The position numbers and the translations under genes are program-made. Below, piece after piece: positions 8,836 to 16,859 of a stretch of 33,243 nt of DNA. Numbering within the stretch: the stretch's first letter is position 1; every line of letters begins with the position of its first letter. Under the pieces are notes generated by a model. It saw only the letters and a program-made list of their open reading frames with translations. It did no database searches and was not told the origin of the DNA. The stretch lies in IMG/VR virus record IMGVR_UViG_3300027980_000288, positions 1 through 33,243 of that record; one strand, given 5' to 3'. Source of the DNA: a virus.

Positions 8836-11712
8836 ATGAGACGCGGCAGACCTTGTGCTTGTGGCTGTGTGGAATGTGTTGGATATACTTGTACGAATCC
8901 ATACACTAGCGACGGATGCTTAACACGAGTATTACAACATTTTTATGATGATTTCGAAGAACCGTATAGCAATCCGGGTTGGGAAAATGGAGACCGCTTC
9001 ATTGCAACTGGTGGTTATGGTGTACCAGTAGAAAGTGGATTTGTTTCTGATACTGTTCCGGGATCATCTCTACCATCACCAGTAGATTGTTTAAGTTATA
9101 TTGGCGCTTGTACTTGGTGTTATGATTTAGCTTGTGATGGATCTGGTGTTGGCGGCAGTATAGAAATAGAAAACGGTCCAAAGATTACTGTTTGTCATGA
9201 CAGCGTTGTTTTTTATCCACCTGATGGATCTGGTGTAGAAATAGCAACAAATTTTCAAAGTTGTGATAATATTGTGATGTATTTTCGTCACTATGCCATT
9301 CCGCCAGTAGGAAATTATAATCAATCTATTCAAATTATACACAGAAGAAATGGCACCATAAGCGGATGTAATAATTATAATGGTTTAGCCGTTACACCTG
9401 CTGGTACTGGTGATTGTGATTTCACAAGTTGTTTAATTTATTCAAATGATTTTGTAGAATCTACTGGACAATATACTATTAGTTCTTCATTAGATACTGT
9501 TATTGGCGCTAATGCTACACGAGATTGGAAAATTGATCAAGTCTGTATTACGCAGAATGAAGTTAAAAAGAATCCGGGATGGTATGACTGCTACGATAAT
9601 GGAGACTGTGGCAGATATATTAAACCAAATTATTTTAATTGGAGCGATACATTTTGTAATTATGCCGAAGAATCTGGTAACTATATTAATTTAATTTGGG
9701 GTTTCGATATAGATGAATTGTTCTATGAAGATTGCGATTGGGAACCGCCTGTTGGATCTTCAGCTCAAGGTCTTTTTGTTACACCATTATCACAAATTAC
9801 TATTGACTGGCATGATACTGGTATTTTGAATGTCGTTCCAATTATGGCCATACAAGATGTCAATACTATTGTTTGTGACACTGGCAACACTTATGGGCGT
9901 ATGGTTGCTTTTAGTGGTGATGGTTGCGGGTGTTATGGTGATTTACCCATATTATCTTTTAATGATCCAACCAAGATGGGTATCTATGGCAGTACTTCTG
10001 CTCAAGCAGAACAGGGTAACATGACTATAATGGGTACTACAAACCCATTTCCAAATCTTGGTCGATCAGTGTCTTGGCCGACTGATACTATTACAACTAA
10101 TTGTGACTTACCAAATCATAGTAGTGATGCTAATTTATCAAATGTAAGTTTATTAACTATTCCGCGCGAAGACAATCGTTACTCTGTAAATCGCTATTAT
10201 GAGCTAGAGGGTTTTTACTCTAACGATGAATTTCTTTTCGATTACACATTGGATCCGCAGTGGATTTGTTCCTATAATTGTTACAAACTCTCATTTAACA
10301 CATCTTACAATTGGTGGGAAGGAACATATTGGGCAATAGAAGGTTCTGGTACTTCCTCACACCCTTTACCTAGTGGTGGACGTATTACCGGCGCTGGTGT
10401 GAATGTTTATTCAGATTTTGATGGTATTGACTTTGATTCTATTTATAAAAGTGATCAGTGTTGTTCATCATATGATATGTATATTTATTCACCTTGTGGT
10501 GGGGGAACAACATTTTATACTGAATTACATGAAGTAAGTGGTGATCTGGCCTCCTCTACATTAACAATGAATGTAGGAGCTTCTATTTTTAATTCATTTA
10601 TGTCCGCTGGCAACTTTCAAGCTATTTATGATACTGATACTTCAATAAATTCTTGGTGTGCTGGTTTTGATTTTCAACAAAGTACTTGTTGTTTGTTTGA
10701 TTGGGAATCAGATATTGCTAATAGTACTGATTATAACATTGTTTCATATCCAATAAATACAGGATGTTTCCACCCCGTTTATCAAGGACTTGGTCAAGCT
10801 GATCTTAAGGCTATATGGGGTCCTCCAGCAGGTAATGGTTTACCGTTTTGTATGCTAGATCCTTTTGGATTTCCTGTTTATAATTCAGTAGATGAGCCGC
10901 AATCTAATAGAACTATTGATCAAGCAAATTCAAGACAAAGTCCTAAATTTGGTAAAGTATTTAATAGAACAGGAGCATCTGGAATATGCTTAGTTAGTAC
11001 TGATGAAATTAAAATTTATGATGCGACATTAGGATTTGGTACTTTTGCGGTTCCGGTAGATCAATGGGATGTGGCAAACGGCACCGCAGATTGCAGTTAT
11101 AACAATGTATCAATTTTAAACGGCGAAGTCAGAGCAGAATATTATTTTTATGCTGGCAGTGGAATTTCTGAATATGGTAATTATGCAGGGACGATTACTG
11201 ATTTACCAGATATTGGCCATAATTCTTTTGCGCCAAGTGGATATCCATTCTTAACTAGCGATTGGACTTATTCACACATGGTTCCTACCGCTCCTGCACA
11301 TTGTTGGGTATGGTATGATTCTGTGGATTCAGAAATTAAAGCAGCTCTAAAAGGACCACAATCTGCTTGTGCTACCTTAGATGGATTATTTGAAATTATG
11401 AGTAGATATTTTACTAGTGGTTTTCAAGGAGAATTGATCACTGATTGGATGCAGTCTGAGACCGATTTAAAAGATGGTAGATATTTCGCAGAAGTTAATG
11501 TGTTGAGTGCTAGTGGTGAACCACTTAAGTTGGAAATATTACAACCATTTAAGTCTTATATAAAATTTCCAATTGAAAATGGTTCTAATAATGGAGAAGA
11601 GCCAGACTGTCCTTCTGTGAGTGGTTTGGAAGAAATTTATTTCCGACACATTCCAAGACTTTGTCGAGTTGTCTTAACAGAAACAAGTGAAAATAGATTG
11701 TGTTTATCATAA
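8836..11712 (+). CDS. Cysteine-rich putative tail/adsorption protein
   Basis: This encodes 958 residues from ATG 8836, with AGGA about 8 nt upstream. By my count there are 41 cysteines (about 4%), starting with CACGCVECVGYTC at residues 7-19 and including several CC pairs (QCC, TCC) and CxC or CxxxC pairs throughout. The protein is also rich in Trp, Tyr, Gly and Asn, poor in Lys, and has no membrane segment. No family is recognised. Position after two tail genes suggests a tail-tip, fibre or receptor-binding component. The cysteines could form disulfides in the mature virion or bind metal. The last bases overlap the next gene by 13 nt. Confidence 0.5.
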   Translation: MRRGRPCACGCVECVGYTCTNPYTSDGCLTRVLQHFYDDFEEPYSNPGWENGDRFIATGGYGVPVESGFVSDTVPGSSLPSPVDCLSYIGACTWCYDLACDGSGVGGSIEIENGPKITVCHDSVVFYPPDGSGVEIATNFQSCDNIVMYFRHYAIPPVGNYNQSIQIIHRRNGTISGCNNYNGLAVTPAGTGDCDFTSCLIYSNDFVESTGQYTISSSLDTVIGANATRDWKIDQVCITQNEVKKNPGWYDCYDNGDCGRYIKPNYFNWSDTFCNYAEESGNYINLIWGFDIDELFYEDCDWEPPVGSSAQGLFVTPLSQITIDWHDTGILNVVPIMAIQDVNTIVCDTGNTYGRMVAFSGDGCGCYGDLPILSFNDPTKMGIYGSTSAQAEQGNMTIMGTTNPFPNLGRSVSWPTDTITTNCDLPNHSSDANLSNVSLLTIPREDNRYSVNRYYELEGFYSNDEFLFDYTLDPQWICSYNCYKLSFNTSYNWWEGTYWAIEGSGTSSHPLPSGGRITGAGVNVYSDFDGIDFDSIYKSDQCCSSYDMYIYSPCGGGTTFYTELHEVSGDLASSTLTMNVGASIFNSFMSAGNFQAIYDTDTSINSWCAGFDFQQSTCCLFDWESDIANSTDYNIVSYPINTGCFHPVYQGLGQADLKAIWGPPAGNGLPFCMLDPFGFPVYNSVDEPQSNRTIDQANSRQSPKFGKVFNRTGASGICLVSTDEIKIYDATLGFGTFAVPVDQWDVANGTADCSYNNVSILNGEVRAEYYFYAGSGISEYGNYAGTITDLPDIGHNSFAPSGYPFLTSDWTYSHMVPTAPAHCWVWYDSVDSEIKAALKGPQSACATLDGLFEIMSRYFTSGFQGELITDWMQSETDLKDGRYFAEVNVLSASGEPLKLEILQPFKSYIKFPIENGSNNGEEPDCPSVSGLEEIYFRHIPRLCRVVLTETSENRLCLS

Positions 11713-12329
11713 AATCTGAAGATGAAATTAAAAACATTCCTCATCACACGAAGTATATATTTACATACGTTCCATTGCATGAATTTACAATGAAAGGGAC
11801 TCATGTTATACATGTACTAGATGACCCGATGAAAATGAACCGTCCGGGATTATCATCTTATGTAATTACCCGTGGATTTGATAAGGCCGGATTAATGCGG
11901 TGGGATGAGCCATTGGAAGATTTCATTAAAGTTTTTGAAGCAAAACAAATCATTATTTCAAATCAATCTAAAAGATATATGACATTAGGAGATGTTTCAG
12001 TGGTTAGTAATACTAAAAAGGTAATTAATTTCGCCGGAGCTTTAGTTAAACATATAGCTAATGGTTTACGAAATGTAAGTGAAGAAGAACAAAAACGGCG
12101 ACTAGAAATTTGCAATTCTTGCCCGTTATTATTAAACGGCGAATGTTCACTGTGCGGATGTCCAGTAGAAGAAAAGACTAAGTGGGAATCAGAAGATTGC
12201 CCAGATGATCCATCTCGTTGGACTGGTGAAGCAAAGAAAAAGCAGGCGTTGCCGCCTGCTCCTCAAACTCAACCCGCTCCTATGAGCCAACCTAGAAAGA
12301 AAAAGGGCGGCTGTGGATGCGGTGGTTAA
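11700..12329 (+). CDS. Small protein with six-cysteine zinc-binding-like motif (DUF6171-like)
   Basis: This encodes 209 residues from a GTG at 11700 that lies 13 nt inside the previous gene; no better start is visible. The N-terminal 120 residues have no recognisable motif. Residues 134-175 read RLEICNSCPLLL, then GECSLCGCPVEEKT and SEDCPDDPSRW, with Cys at 138, 141, 149, 152, 154 and 167. This C-x2-C...C-x2-C-x-C...CP-x-W pattern matches what I know of DUF6171-type small metal-binding domains. The tail is Pro/Gln-rich and ends KKKGGCGCGG. It is the last gene of the virion block, and its stop overlaps by 3 nt that of the convergent gene. Its 3' part contains the terminator hairpin of the opposite operon. 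Function unknown. Confidence 0.6.
   Translation: MFIIKSEDEIKNIPHHTKYIFTYVPLHEFTMKGTHVIHVLDDPMKMNRPGLSSYVITRGFDKAGLMRWDEPLEDFIKVFEAKQIIISNQSKRYMTLGDVSVVSNTKKVINFAGALVKHIANGLRNVSEEEQKRRLEICNSCPLLLNGECSLCGCPVEEKTKWESEDCPDDPSRWTGEAKKKQALPPAPQTQPAPMSQPRKKKGGCGCGG
12241..12260 (-). terminator. Intrinsic terminator of the - strand operon, inside an opposing gene
   Basis: Read on the - strand, a perfect 8-bp stem AGCAGGCG/CGCCTGCT is closed by a GCAA tetraloop and followed at once by TTTTCTTT. This is a textbook intrinsic terminator with a GNRA loop. It lies 66-85 nt beyond the stop of the last - strand gene and entirely within the coding sequence of the + strand gene that ends at 12329. On the + strand the same hairpin is followed by CCTCAAAC, so it should not terminate the virion transcript. 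Confidence 0.8.
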
Positions 12330-13069
12330 TTTTTTTGTTGATGCTTCTGAATGTAATTAAAGAATGCATGTCCTTGTTCTAAACTAAAATCATCTAGATT
12401 TGCCGGACCTTTAAATTCTCTTAGACATTCTTCAAGACTGATTCCAAGAGCCACTAATTTCTTATGAATTAAGTTTTTAACTCTTTCAGTAATTTTCTGA
12501 ACATCAGCTGATGGTGCTGGTTCAAAGGCATCCTCTGTATAACCAGAAACCATTTCTTCAGCTGAAGTTACCTGTAGGCCGAGTGCTTTTTTGAGTGCTC
12601 GGCTTTCTGCTTTGGTCTCTGCAGTAGCTGCCGGATGTTGAGCAAATTTATTATTCTTTGTCTCTACACAATCTGCTAATCCACGAAATGTACGCACTGG
12701 ATACGACACATCAATATTGCCGTAGTCAATTGGTAAAGACATTTTCCAATAAATTTGTAACTCATACAATACTGTAACCACACGACTATCTTCTGTTGGG
12801 CTTACATCAAAATTTACCGGCCCAGCAAATTTAAAATCGCCCAAATATTTTTGAGCTAATCGCCGAAGACCAATACATCTTGGATATCTTTCCTCATATT
12901 TCTCTTCTTCTGTAAGTTCAGACATGAGCATCTCTTGCCATGCATCACTGCCATACGCAAGATTTTGTTCGTCTAGAGCCTCTTCTACTGTGGTTGGTTG
13001 TTGAGGTTCTTCAAATGCAATTTTAAAATCATCATTTGATTCTTCATCAACTACTTTACGTTTAGCCAC
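12326..13069 (-). CDS. Putative single-strand annealing / DNA-binding protein
   Basis: This encodes 247 residues from a GTG at 13069, chosen because AAGGGG (13079-13084) lies 9 nt upstream; the start overlaps the previous stop by 8 nt. The first 45 residues are acidic and low-complexity. The central part (about 60-165) ends with AATAETKAESRALKKALGL, the Ala/Thr/Arg-rich helix that characterises several phage annealing proteins of the ERF/Rad52-like type. A short helical C-terminal domain, with residues like LVALGISLEECLREF and DDFSLEQGHAF, resembles the C-terminal module often attached to such proteins. The inferred role is annealing or recombination of phage DNA. It is the promoter-distal gene of the operon, far from the Cas4/RecB-like nuclease. 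Family call tentative. Confidence 0.5.
   Translation of the reverse strand: MAKRKVVDEESNDDFKIAFEEPQQPTTVEEALDEQNLAYGSDAWQEMLMSELTEEEKYEERYPRCIGLRRLAQKYLGDFKFAGPVNFDVSPTEDSRVVTVLYELQIYWKMSLPIDYGNIDVSYPVRTFRGLADCVETKNNKFAQHPAATAETKAESRALKKALGLQVTSAEEMVSGYTEDAFEPAPSADVQKITERVKNLIHKKLVALGISLEECLREFKGPANLDDFSLEQGHAFFNYIQKHQQKN
12578..12606 (+). terminator. Possible + strand terminator inside an opposing gene
   Basis: On the + strand GCCGAGTGC pairs with GTGCTCGGC (nine pairs including two G-U wobbles) around a TTTTTTGA loop, followed by TTTCTGCTTT. The wobbles only pair in the + strand RNA, which suggests this strand is the functional one. It lies about 250 nt past the last virion gene stop, within the - strand annealing-like gene. 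The T-tract is interrupted, so it is weaker than the terminator at 12241. It could instead be a by-product of the RALKKALGL codons, which contain the direct repeat GCACTC. Confidence 0.45.
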
Positions 13070-13385
13070 TATTTAATACCCCTTGTAAATTTTGAAAAGT
13101 TAAGTCGCAAACTGTTGGTCTACGACCACAATATTGTTCAATTTTGTCTGCATGATCCATACATCGGCACAATAAATAATCTGCTGATCGGAATAATTCA
13201 ATATTCTTTTCATACGAAATACCATTATTGTGCCAATCTAAATCATATACATAATAAATGCGCTTACTATTAGTTGGAATTCTTTCCGCTATTAAGGCTT
13301 CTTCACCTTGCGTATATATTAAAATGTTATCCCATAAACTATATACATTTAAAATTGGTAAACAAGAAATATCATCCTGAGACAC
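13062..13385 (-). CDS. Hypothetical protein, possibly a glycosyltransferase fragment
   Basis: This encodes 107 residues from the GTG at 13385. Upstream in-frame ATGs (13514, 13451) would overlap the preceding gene by 80-140 nt and add low-quality sequence, so I prefer the GTG, although no clear Shine-Dalgarno supports it. The protein has the pattern RIYYVYDLDWHNN, then RSADYLLCRCMDHADKIEQY and a short GRRPTVCDL stretch. This is reminiscent of the C-terminal half of GT-B glycosyltransferases, where a marked-residue loop precedes the sugar-nucleotide site, but no family motif is complete. It is followed by the annealing-like gene with an 8-nt overlap. The function is unassigned. Confidence 0.45.
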   Translation of the reverse strand: MSQDDISCLPILNVYSLWDNILIYTQGEEALIAERIPTNSKRIYYVYDLDWHNNGISYEKNIELFRSADYLLCRCMDHADKIEQYCGRRPTVCDLTFQNLQGVLNSG

Positions 13386-13899
13386 CGACGCTATAGTGAA
13401 CAGTGCCGCCTGAGACGGCTGGTTCTGTATTATATTTTTTATCTGCAACATCCTTTGACTCTTCTTGTTCGACTTTAGCAGGAAGCACATCAGGTTCTTT
13501 TTGTACGGTAACAATTCGTTTTTCCTTTAAATCAATAATTTTTTTACCTAAGTGACTAAACCAATCTGGTAAACCGTGACGAATAATGACATAATCAAAA
13601 TATTGAAAATCAATTTTTAAATCATTATAATTCATATTTAAAACAGCAGCTTTACTATTGGGGAAAAGCCCAGATCTATATCTATTAACTAATCCATCTT
13701 CTTCTAAGACAACAACATCGTGTCCCTTCTCTGCTAGATATTCTCCCTCTGGAGACAAACCTCCATCAAGATCTAAAATCTTTTGTCGACCTTTAACTTT
13801 ATTTAAAAGTTTTTTATCGTCTTTATCTACTGGATCTCCACCAGCATCCAAAATTCCTTTTAATTGCATTCTTTGTGTAGTTAGTGATATTTTTTTCAT
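13372..13899 (-). CDS. Methyltransferase-like protein (degenerate SAM motif)
   Basis: This encodes 175 residues starting at ATG 13899, whose ATG overlaps the previous stop as ATGA. Residues about 40-70 read KILDLDGGLSPEGEYLAEKG then HDVVVLEEDG, matching the order of a class I SAM-methyltransferase motif I and the acidic residue ending strand 2, with a DxDGG variant of the usual ExGxG. YFDYVIIRHGLPDWF (about 100-114) would be the motif IV region. The final 40 residues are Lys/Glu/Ser-rich and look disordered. It is short for a complete methyltransferase and may be a core-only form. The substrate is unknown; the sugar or surface-glycan context is an inference from neighbours. Confidence 0.5.
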   Translation of the reverse strand: MKKISLTTQRMQLKGILDAGGDPVDKDDKKLLNKVKGRQKILDLDGGLSPEGEYLAEKGHDVVVLEEDGLVNRYRSGLFPNSKAAVLNMNYNDLKIDFQYFDYVIIRHGLPDWFSHLGKKIIDLKEKRIVTVQKEPDVLPAKVEQEESKDVADKKYNTEPAVSGGTVHYSVGVSG

Positions 13900-14369
13900 A
13901 TTATTCCAAATGCCTTATTATTAGTTGTTGTGATGATTCCGGTACGTCCGGTGATTTTTTCCAACTCATCAAAAATTTTTTTTTCATCTTCTCTATGAAC
14001 ATCATCTACAATCATTGTAACATCTGTATTGAATAAATCAATATTTTTTATAAATCCATACCGCCCAATAATACCCGGTGGACCATCAATTAAAATACAT
14101 GAGTATTCTTTTGGTAATGATTTTAATGCATATGCGTCATACCAACTATCTTTAATTGGCGCGTAAATATACTTTATATTTGCGGAACTATGCATACCAA
14201 TAAATTTGTAATCATGTTCAACTGAAAAAACTTTCCAGTACTTTGCTAATACAGCAGTTGCTTGTCCACTTCCTAATTCTATAATATTAGTAAAACTAGG
14301 AATATTTTGCCGCATCCAAACAAAGATCTCGTAGTCTATTGACCACTCTCCAAAATTTTCTTTTTCCAT
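13896..14369 (-). CDS. SAM-dependent methyltransferase, class I
   Basis: This encodes 157 residues from ATG 14369, overlapping the preceding gene by 34 nt. Motif I is clear at residues about 29-42 (IIELGSGQATAVLA), followed by VFSVEHD at the end of strand 2. The motif IV region is YSCILIDGPPG at about 88-98, and VTMIVDDVHRED follows as a later beta strand. The compact length matches small Rossmann-fold methyltransferases. It is embedded among glycosyltransferase genes, so methylation of a sugar or of a surface polymer is a reasonable guess. DNA or protein substrates cannot be excluded. The fold assignment is good; the substrate is unknown. Confidence 0.65.
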   Translation of the reverse strand: MEKENFGEWSIDYEIFVWMRQNIPSFTNIIELGSGQATAVLAKYWKVFSVEHDYKFIGMHSSANIKYIYAPIKDSWYDAYALKSLPKEYSCILIDGPPGIIGRYGFIKNIDLFNTDVTMIVDDVHREDEKKIFDELEKITGRTGIITTTNNKAFGII

Positions 14370-15049
14370 TCTTCTATCTTTTTAGATTGTCTTATTGACA
14401 ATATATGGTTATCTTTCAAAAGTTTATCCCATTCACAATCTTTATATGTCTCTGGATTTACAGAGGAAAGATTAATATCGACTTTCTCTTGTAAAGAGAA
14501 TACATTAATACAGTTTTCAAAATCAAATGGGGTTAATGCCACTTTACCCAAGCTATTAATTTTCATTATTTCTTCAATTTCGTTAGCGGCGCATATAACA
14601 TTGGTCTTATACAGAGCTCCAGTAAATTCTTGTGGAATAGATCCGCAAGTAGCGATACCATAACCCTCACCAAATACTTTTAATGAATAGCCCAAAGATT
14701 CAATCTTTTTAATAAAGATCATACTGTCGGGCCGTCTATTAAATAATACAACTTCTGTTCCATAAAGCTCTTTTGGTTCAAGAAATTTTAATTGCAATGG
14801 ATCAAATCCTTGCTGAAAGTTGTAGTTCAGTCCGGGAAATGACAATCCCGGAGCGCAAAATTTTATGGTTGGAAACTGATCCATAGCTCTTTCAGCCTCG
14901 GCCACATTTTCTGTTAAAATCATATCCGGAATAGGATCTTCAGAAGCCATCTGAAATACTGATTTTTGTTGTATTATTAATTGGACATCTCCGCCAGAAA
15001 GAATTTTACCCGCTGACAGTAATCCGTATATATTGGTTTTAATTATCAT
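14336..15049 (-). CDS. Hypothetical protein of the glycosyltransferase cluster
   Basis: This encodes 237 residues from ATG 15049, 11 nt inside the preceding gene. There is no clear family motif. The layout is suggestive of a degenerate GT-B protein. An N-terminal half has alternating strands and helices (YGTEVVLFNRRPDSM, about 95-110), and a C-terminal segment (GYGIATCGSIPQEF, then TNVICAANEIEEIMKINSLG and VALTPFD) sits where GT-B enzymes bind the nucleotide. The C-terminus is Lys-rich. It sits between an NTase-like gene and a methyltransferase. Any glycosyltransferase assignment is inference from context and a weak pattern. Confidence 0.45.
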   Translation of the reverse strand: MIIKTNIYGLLSAGKILSGGDVQLIIQQKSVFQMASEDPIPDMILTENVAEAERAMDQFPTIKFCAPGLSFPGLNYNFQQGFDPLQLKFLEPKELYGTEVVLFNRRPDSMIFIKKIESLGYSLKVFGEGYGIATCGSIPQEFTGALYKTNVICAANEIEEIMKINSLGKVALTPFDFENCINVFSLQEKVDINLSSVNPETYKDCEWDKLLKDNHILSIRQSKKIEEWKKKILESGQ

Positions 15050-15743
15050 AATTTAAAAATGATTTCGATGTATCTTCAATTGCTTCTAATTTAAATTCTT
15101 CAAAAAGTTCAAAGTCAAACATATTTTTTCTACATGTAGAACTGCAAACTTTTTTCTTCAATCTTGCCACATCTGGCTTAGAAAGTTTGGTTAGTCCTAA
15201 AAATTTCTTATTCGATTTAAAAGTAAATGATCTGATGTTATTTAATCTATCTTGTATTAATCCAACCCCATTGGCTTTAATTTCTTTATACAATGTAGCA
15301 CTATTTTCTGCATCATATAATTTTTCAAAAGAAAAATAGGACGGAACAAATTCTCCTCTTAAGAAGAATACTAATGGAGATAAACTTGCATTAATTCCAA
15401 TTCTAACATCTTCTGCTGAATTTGAAACATCATAGATTACATTTTCAACAATACAATATTCACTTCTTCGATCAAACTTTAATACCTTGTTGATCTTATG
15501 ACCGCCGACAATAATAATTTCTGGATCATAACAAAATGCATGTATCACATCTAATTGATAATTTAATATTTCTGATCCAGCATACTCCATTAATGATGGA
15601 GGTAAATTGGATATTTTATTACAATATGGTCTAGAATTAATAATAATAAAAGCAGCTTTGTGACACACTTGGTGTTTAGAGGCTGGCTTAACTTTATCAT
15701 AAATTACACTACGACCCTCATATTTAAAGGTAGAGATGGGCAT
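15039..15743 (-). CDS. Nucleotidyltransferase-like protein (MobA/sugar-NTase fold, degenerate)
   Basis: This encodes 234 residues starting at ATG 15743; a purine-rich AGAGGA abuts the ATG with no spacing, so the start is uncertain. Residues about 50-80 read LPPSLMEYAGSEILNYQLDVIHAF and then PEIIIVGGHK. This follows the KPLLPLGGKPLLEYQ...VIVTG layout of sugar-nucleotidyltransferases and MobA-like enzymes. A later DVSNSAEDVRIG, then LVFFLRGEFVP, fits the loop and strand before the metal-binding residue. The classical GxGTRLxP nucleotide loop at the N-terminus is missing: the N-terminus reads KAAFIIINSRPYCNKI instead. It may bind rather than activate a nucleotide. The fold call is moderate and activity is doubtful. 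Confidence 0.45.
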   Translation of the reverse strand: MPISTFKYEGRSVIYDKVKPASKHQVCHKAAFIIINSRPYCNKISNLPPSLMEYAGSEILNYQLDVIHAFCYDPEIIIVGGHKINKVLKFDRRSEYCIVENVIYDVSNSAEDVRIGINASLSPLVFFLRGEFVPSYFSFEKLYDAENSATLYKEIKANGVGLIQDRLNNIRSFTFKSNKKFLGLTKLSKPDVARLKKKVCSSTCRKNMFDFELFEEFKLEAIEDTSKSFLNYDN

Positions 15744-16440
15744 TCCTCTGTCTTAATTTACGCAAGCATTCCTCACGCACCTTACCCCGAATTGGATCAG
15801 CACTATTATTAGATCCCATTCTTACAACACTTAAAACTTCTGGGTGGTGCCAAGCAACACAATGCTGTATAGCTCTAAGCCAAAAATCATAATCTTGCGC
15901 AACTCGCATTGATTCATCATAATAAACTTCATTACTCAACTGAGCTTTTTTAAATACCCAAGATTTTACTAAACTATTACATTGAATTTGGCAATTTCTC
16001 CACATCATTTCTGGAGTAGTAGAAATTTTATATTCTCTAGCATAGAAATCATGATCGTTATAATAATGTAAATAATCATCATATACAATACCAATTTCGT
16101 CATTACTCTCAGCAATGTTATATAACGTTTCTACTTTCTTATCATACATCCAATCATCAGCATCTAGCAGCTGAATATATTTAAAACCAAGCTTTAAAGC
16201 AGCATTAACGCCAACATTTCTAGCTGATCCCGGGCCGCCATTCTTTTTATAAATTACTTCTATGCCGTGTTTTTCATAAGACTCTAATACACCTCTAGAA
16301 TTATCAGTAGAACCATCATCTACTACAATAATTTTACATGGATAAGATTGACTGAGAGATGATTCTACCGCTTTCTTAACATATTCTTGATGATTATAAT
16401 TAGGAATTACAATTGCTACTTCTGTGCTTTGATTGTCCAT
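15724..16440 (-). CDS. GT2 family glycosyltransferase
   Basis: This encodes 238 residues from ATG 16440, with AAGG 6-9 nt upstream. It is a classical GT-A family 2 enzyme: VAIVIPNYNHQEYV at about 8-21, VVDDGSTDNS at about 39-48, the NGGPGSARNVGV acceptor-side segment, the metal-binding LLDADDW at about 91-97, and QDYDFWLR near residue 186, the catalytic-base region. Such enzymes transfer a sugar from a nucleotide donor to an acceptor. The likely target is unknown: virion protein, phage DNA or host surface. It is one of at least four sugar-transfer genes in this cluster. The enzyme family is sure. Confidence 0.9.
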   Translation of the reverse strand: MDNQSTEVAIVIPNYNHQEYVKKAVESSLSQSYPCKIIVVDDGSTDNSRGVLESYEKHGIEVIYKKNGGPGSARNVGVNAALKLGFKYIQLLDADDWMYDKKVETLYNIAESNDEIGIVYDDYLHYYNDHDFYAREYKISTTPEMMWRNCQIQCNSLVKSWVFKKAQLSNEVYYDESMRVAQDYDFWLRAIQHCVAWHHPEVLSVVRMGSNNSADPIRGKVREECLRKLRQRNAHLYL

Positions 16441-16859
16441 AAACCACCTTCATCAATGTTTATTTCTAGAATTTCGCATCCCATTTTAGTTAACAGCCTA
16501 CGCATCTCAACCATTGGAAACATACAACGCATCGGTGTTGGACGTTTAAATAACTGATTATTCAAAGCATTTAGATCTAAGCGTCTAGCAATCAAATTTT
16601 TAGACATAATATACGGATCTAATCCGCCGATAATTAATTGTCCTCCATTACGCAACATGTATAACCAGTGTTCCATAATGGGTTCGATCATACTTATATC
16701 TAAATAATCAATAAAGTCTGGAGCATAAAATTCTGTAATTTCTGCGGGTGCAAATAATGCACTGAAATCGCCATAATTTTGATTGAAATCTTTATTCAAT
16801 GGACTGGCGTAAAAATATCCATCTTTTTGTGGTTCTGTAATTGTGACTTGAATTTTCAT
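16416..16859 (-). CDS. Methyltransferase-like protein, lacking the SAM loop
   Basis: This encodes 147 residues from ATG 16859, sharing one base with the stop of the next-upstream gene (TAATG). The middle contains an IMEHWLYMLRNGGQLIIGGL segment, the typical motif V/VI region of class I methyltransferases (helix, then LxxGGxLIIG). A C-terminal MRRLLTKMGCEILEIN matches the last helix and strand. The upstream half that should carry the glycine-rich SAM loop is replaced by a short segment (YASPLNKDFNQNY) with no GxGxG. It could be a truncated methyltransferase or a partner of the neighbouring one. It is well conserved in the C-terminal half only. Confidence 0.5.
   Translation of the reverse strand: MKIQVTITEPQKDGYFYASPLNKDFNQNYGDFSALFAPAEITEFYAPDFIDYLDISMIEPIMEHWLYMLRNGGQLIIGGLDPYIMSKNLIARRLDLNALNNQLFKRPTPMRCMFPMVEMRRLLTKMGCEILEINIDEGGLWTIKAQK

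Noticed and set aside
13386-13514. N-terminal extension of the small protein ending at 13062
   Set aside because: It would overlap the methyltransferase-like gene by 80-140 nt and encodes a basic, low-complexity segment that reads as the shadow of that gene.
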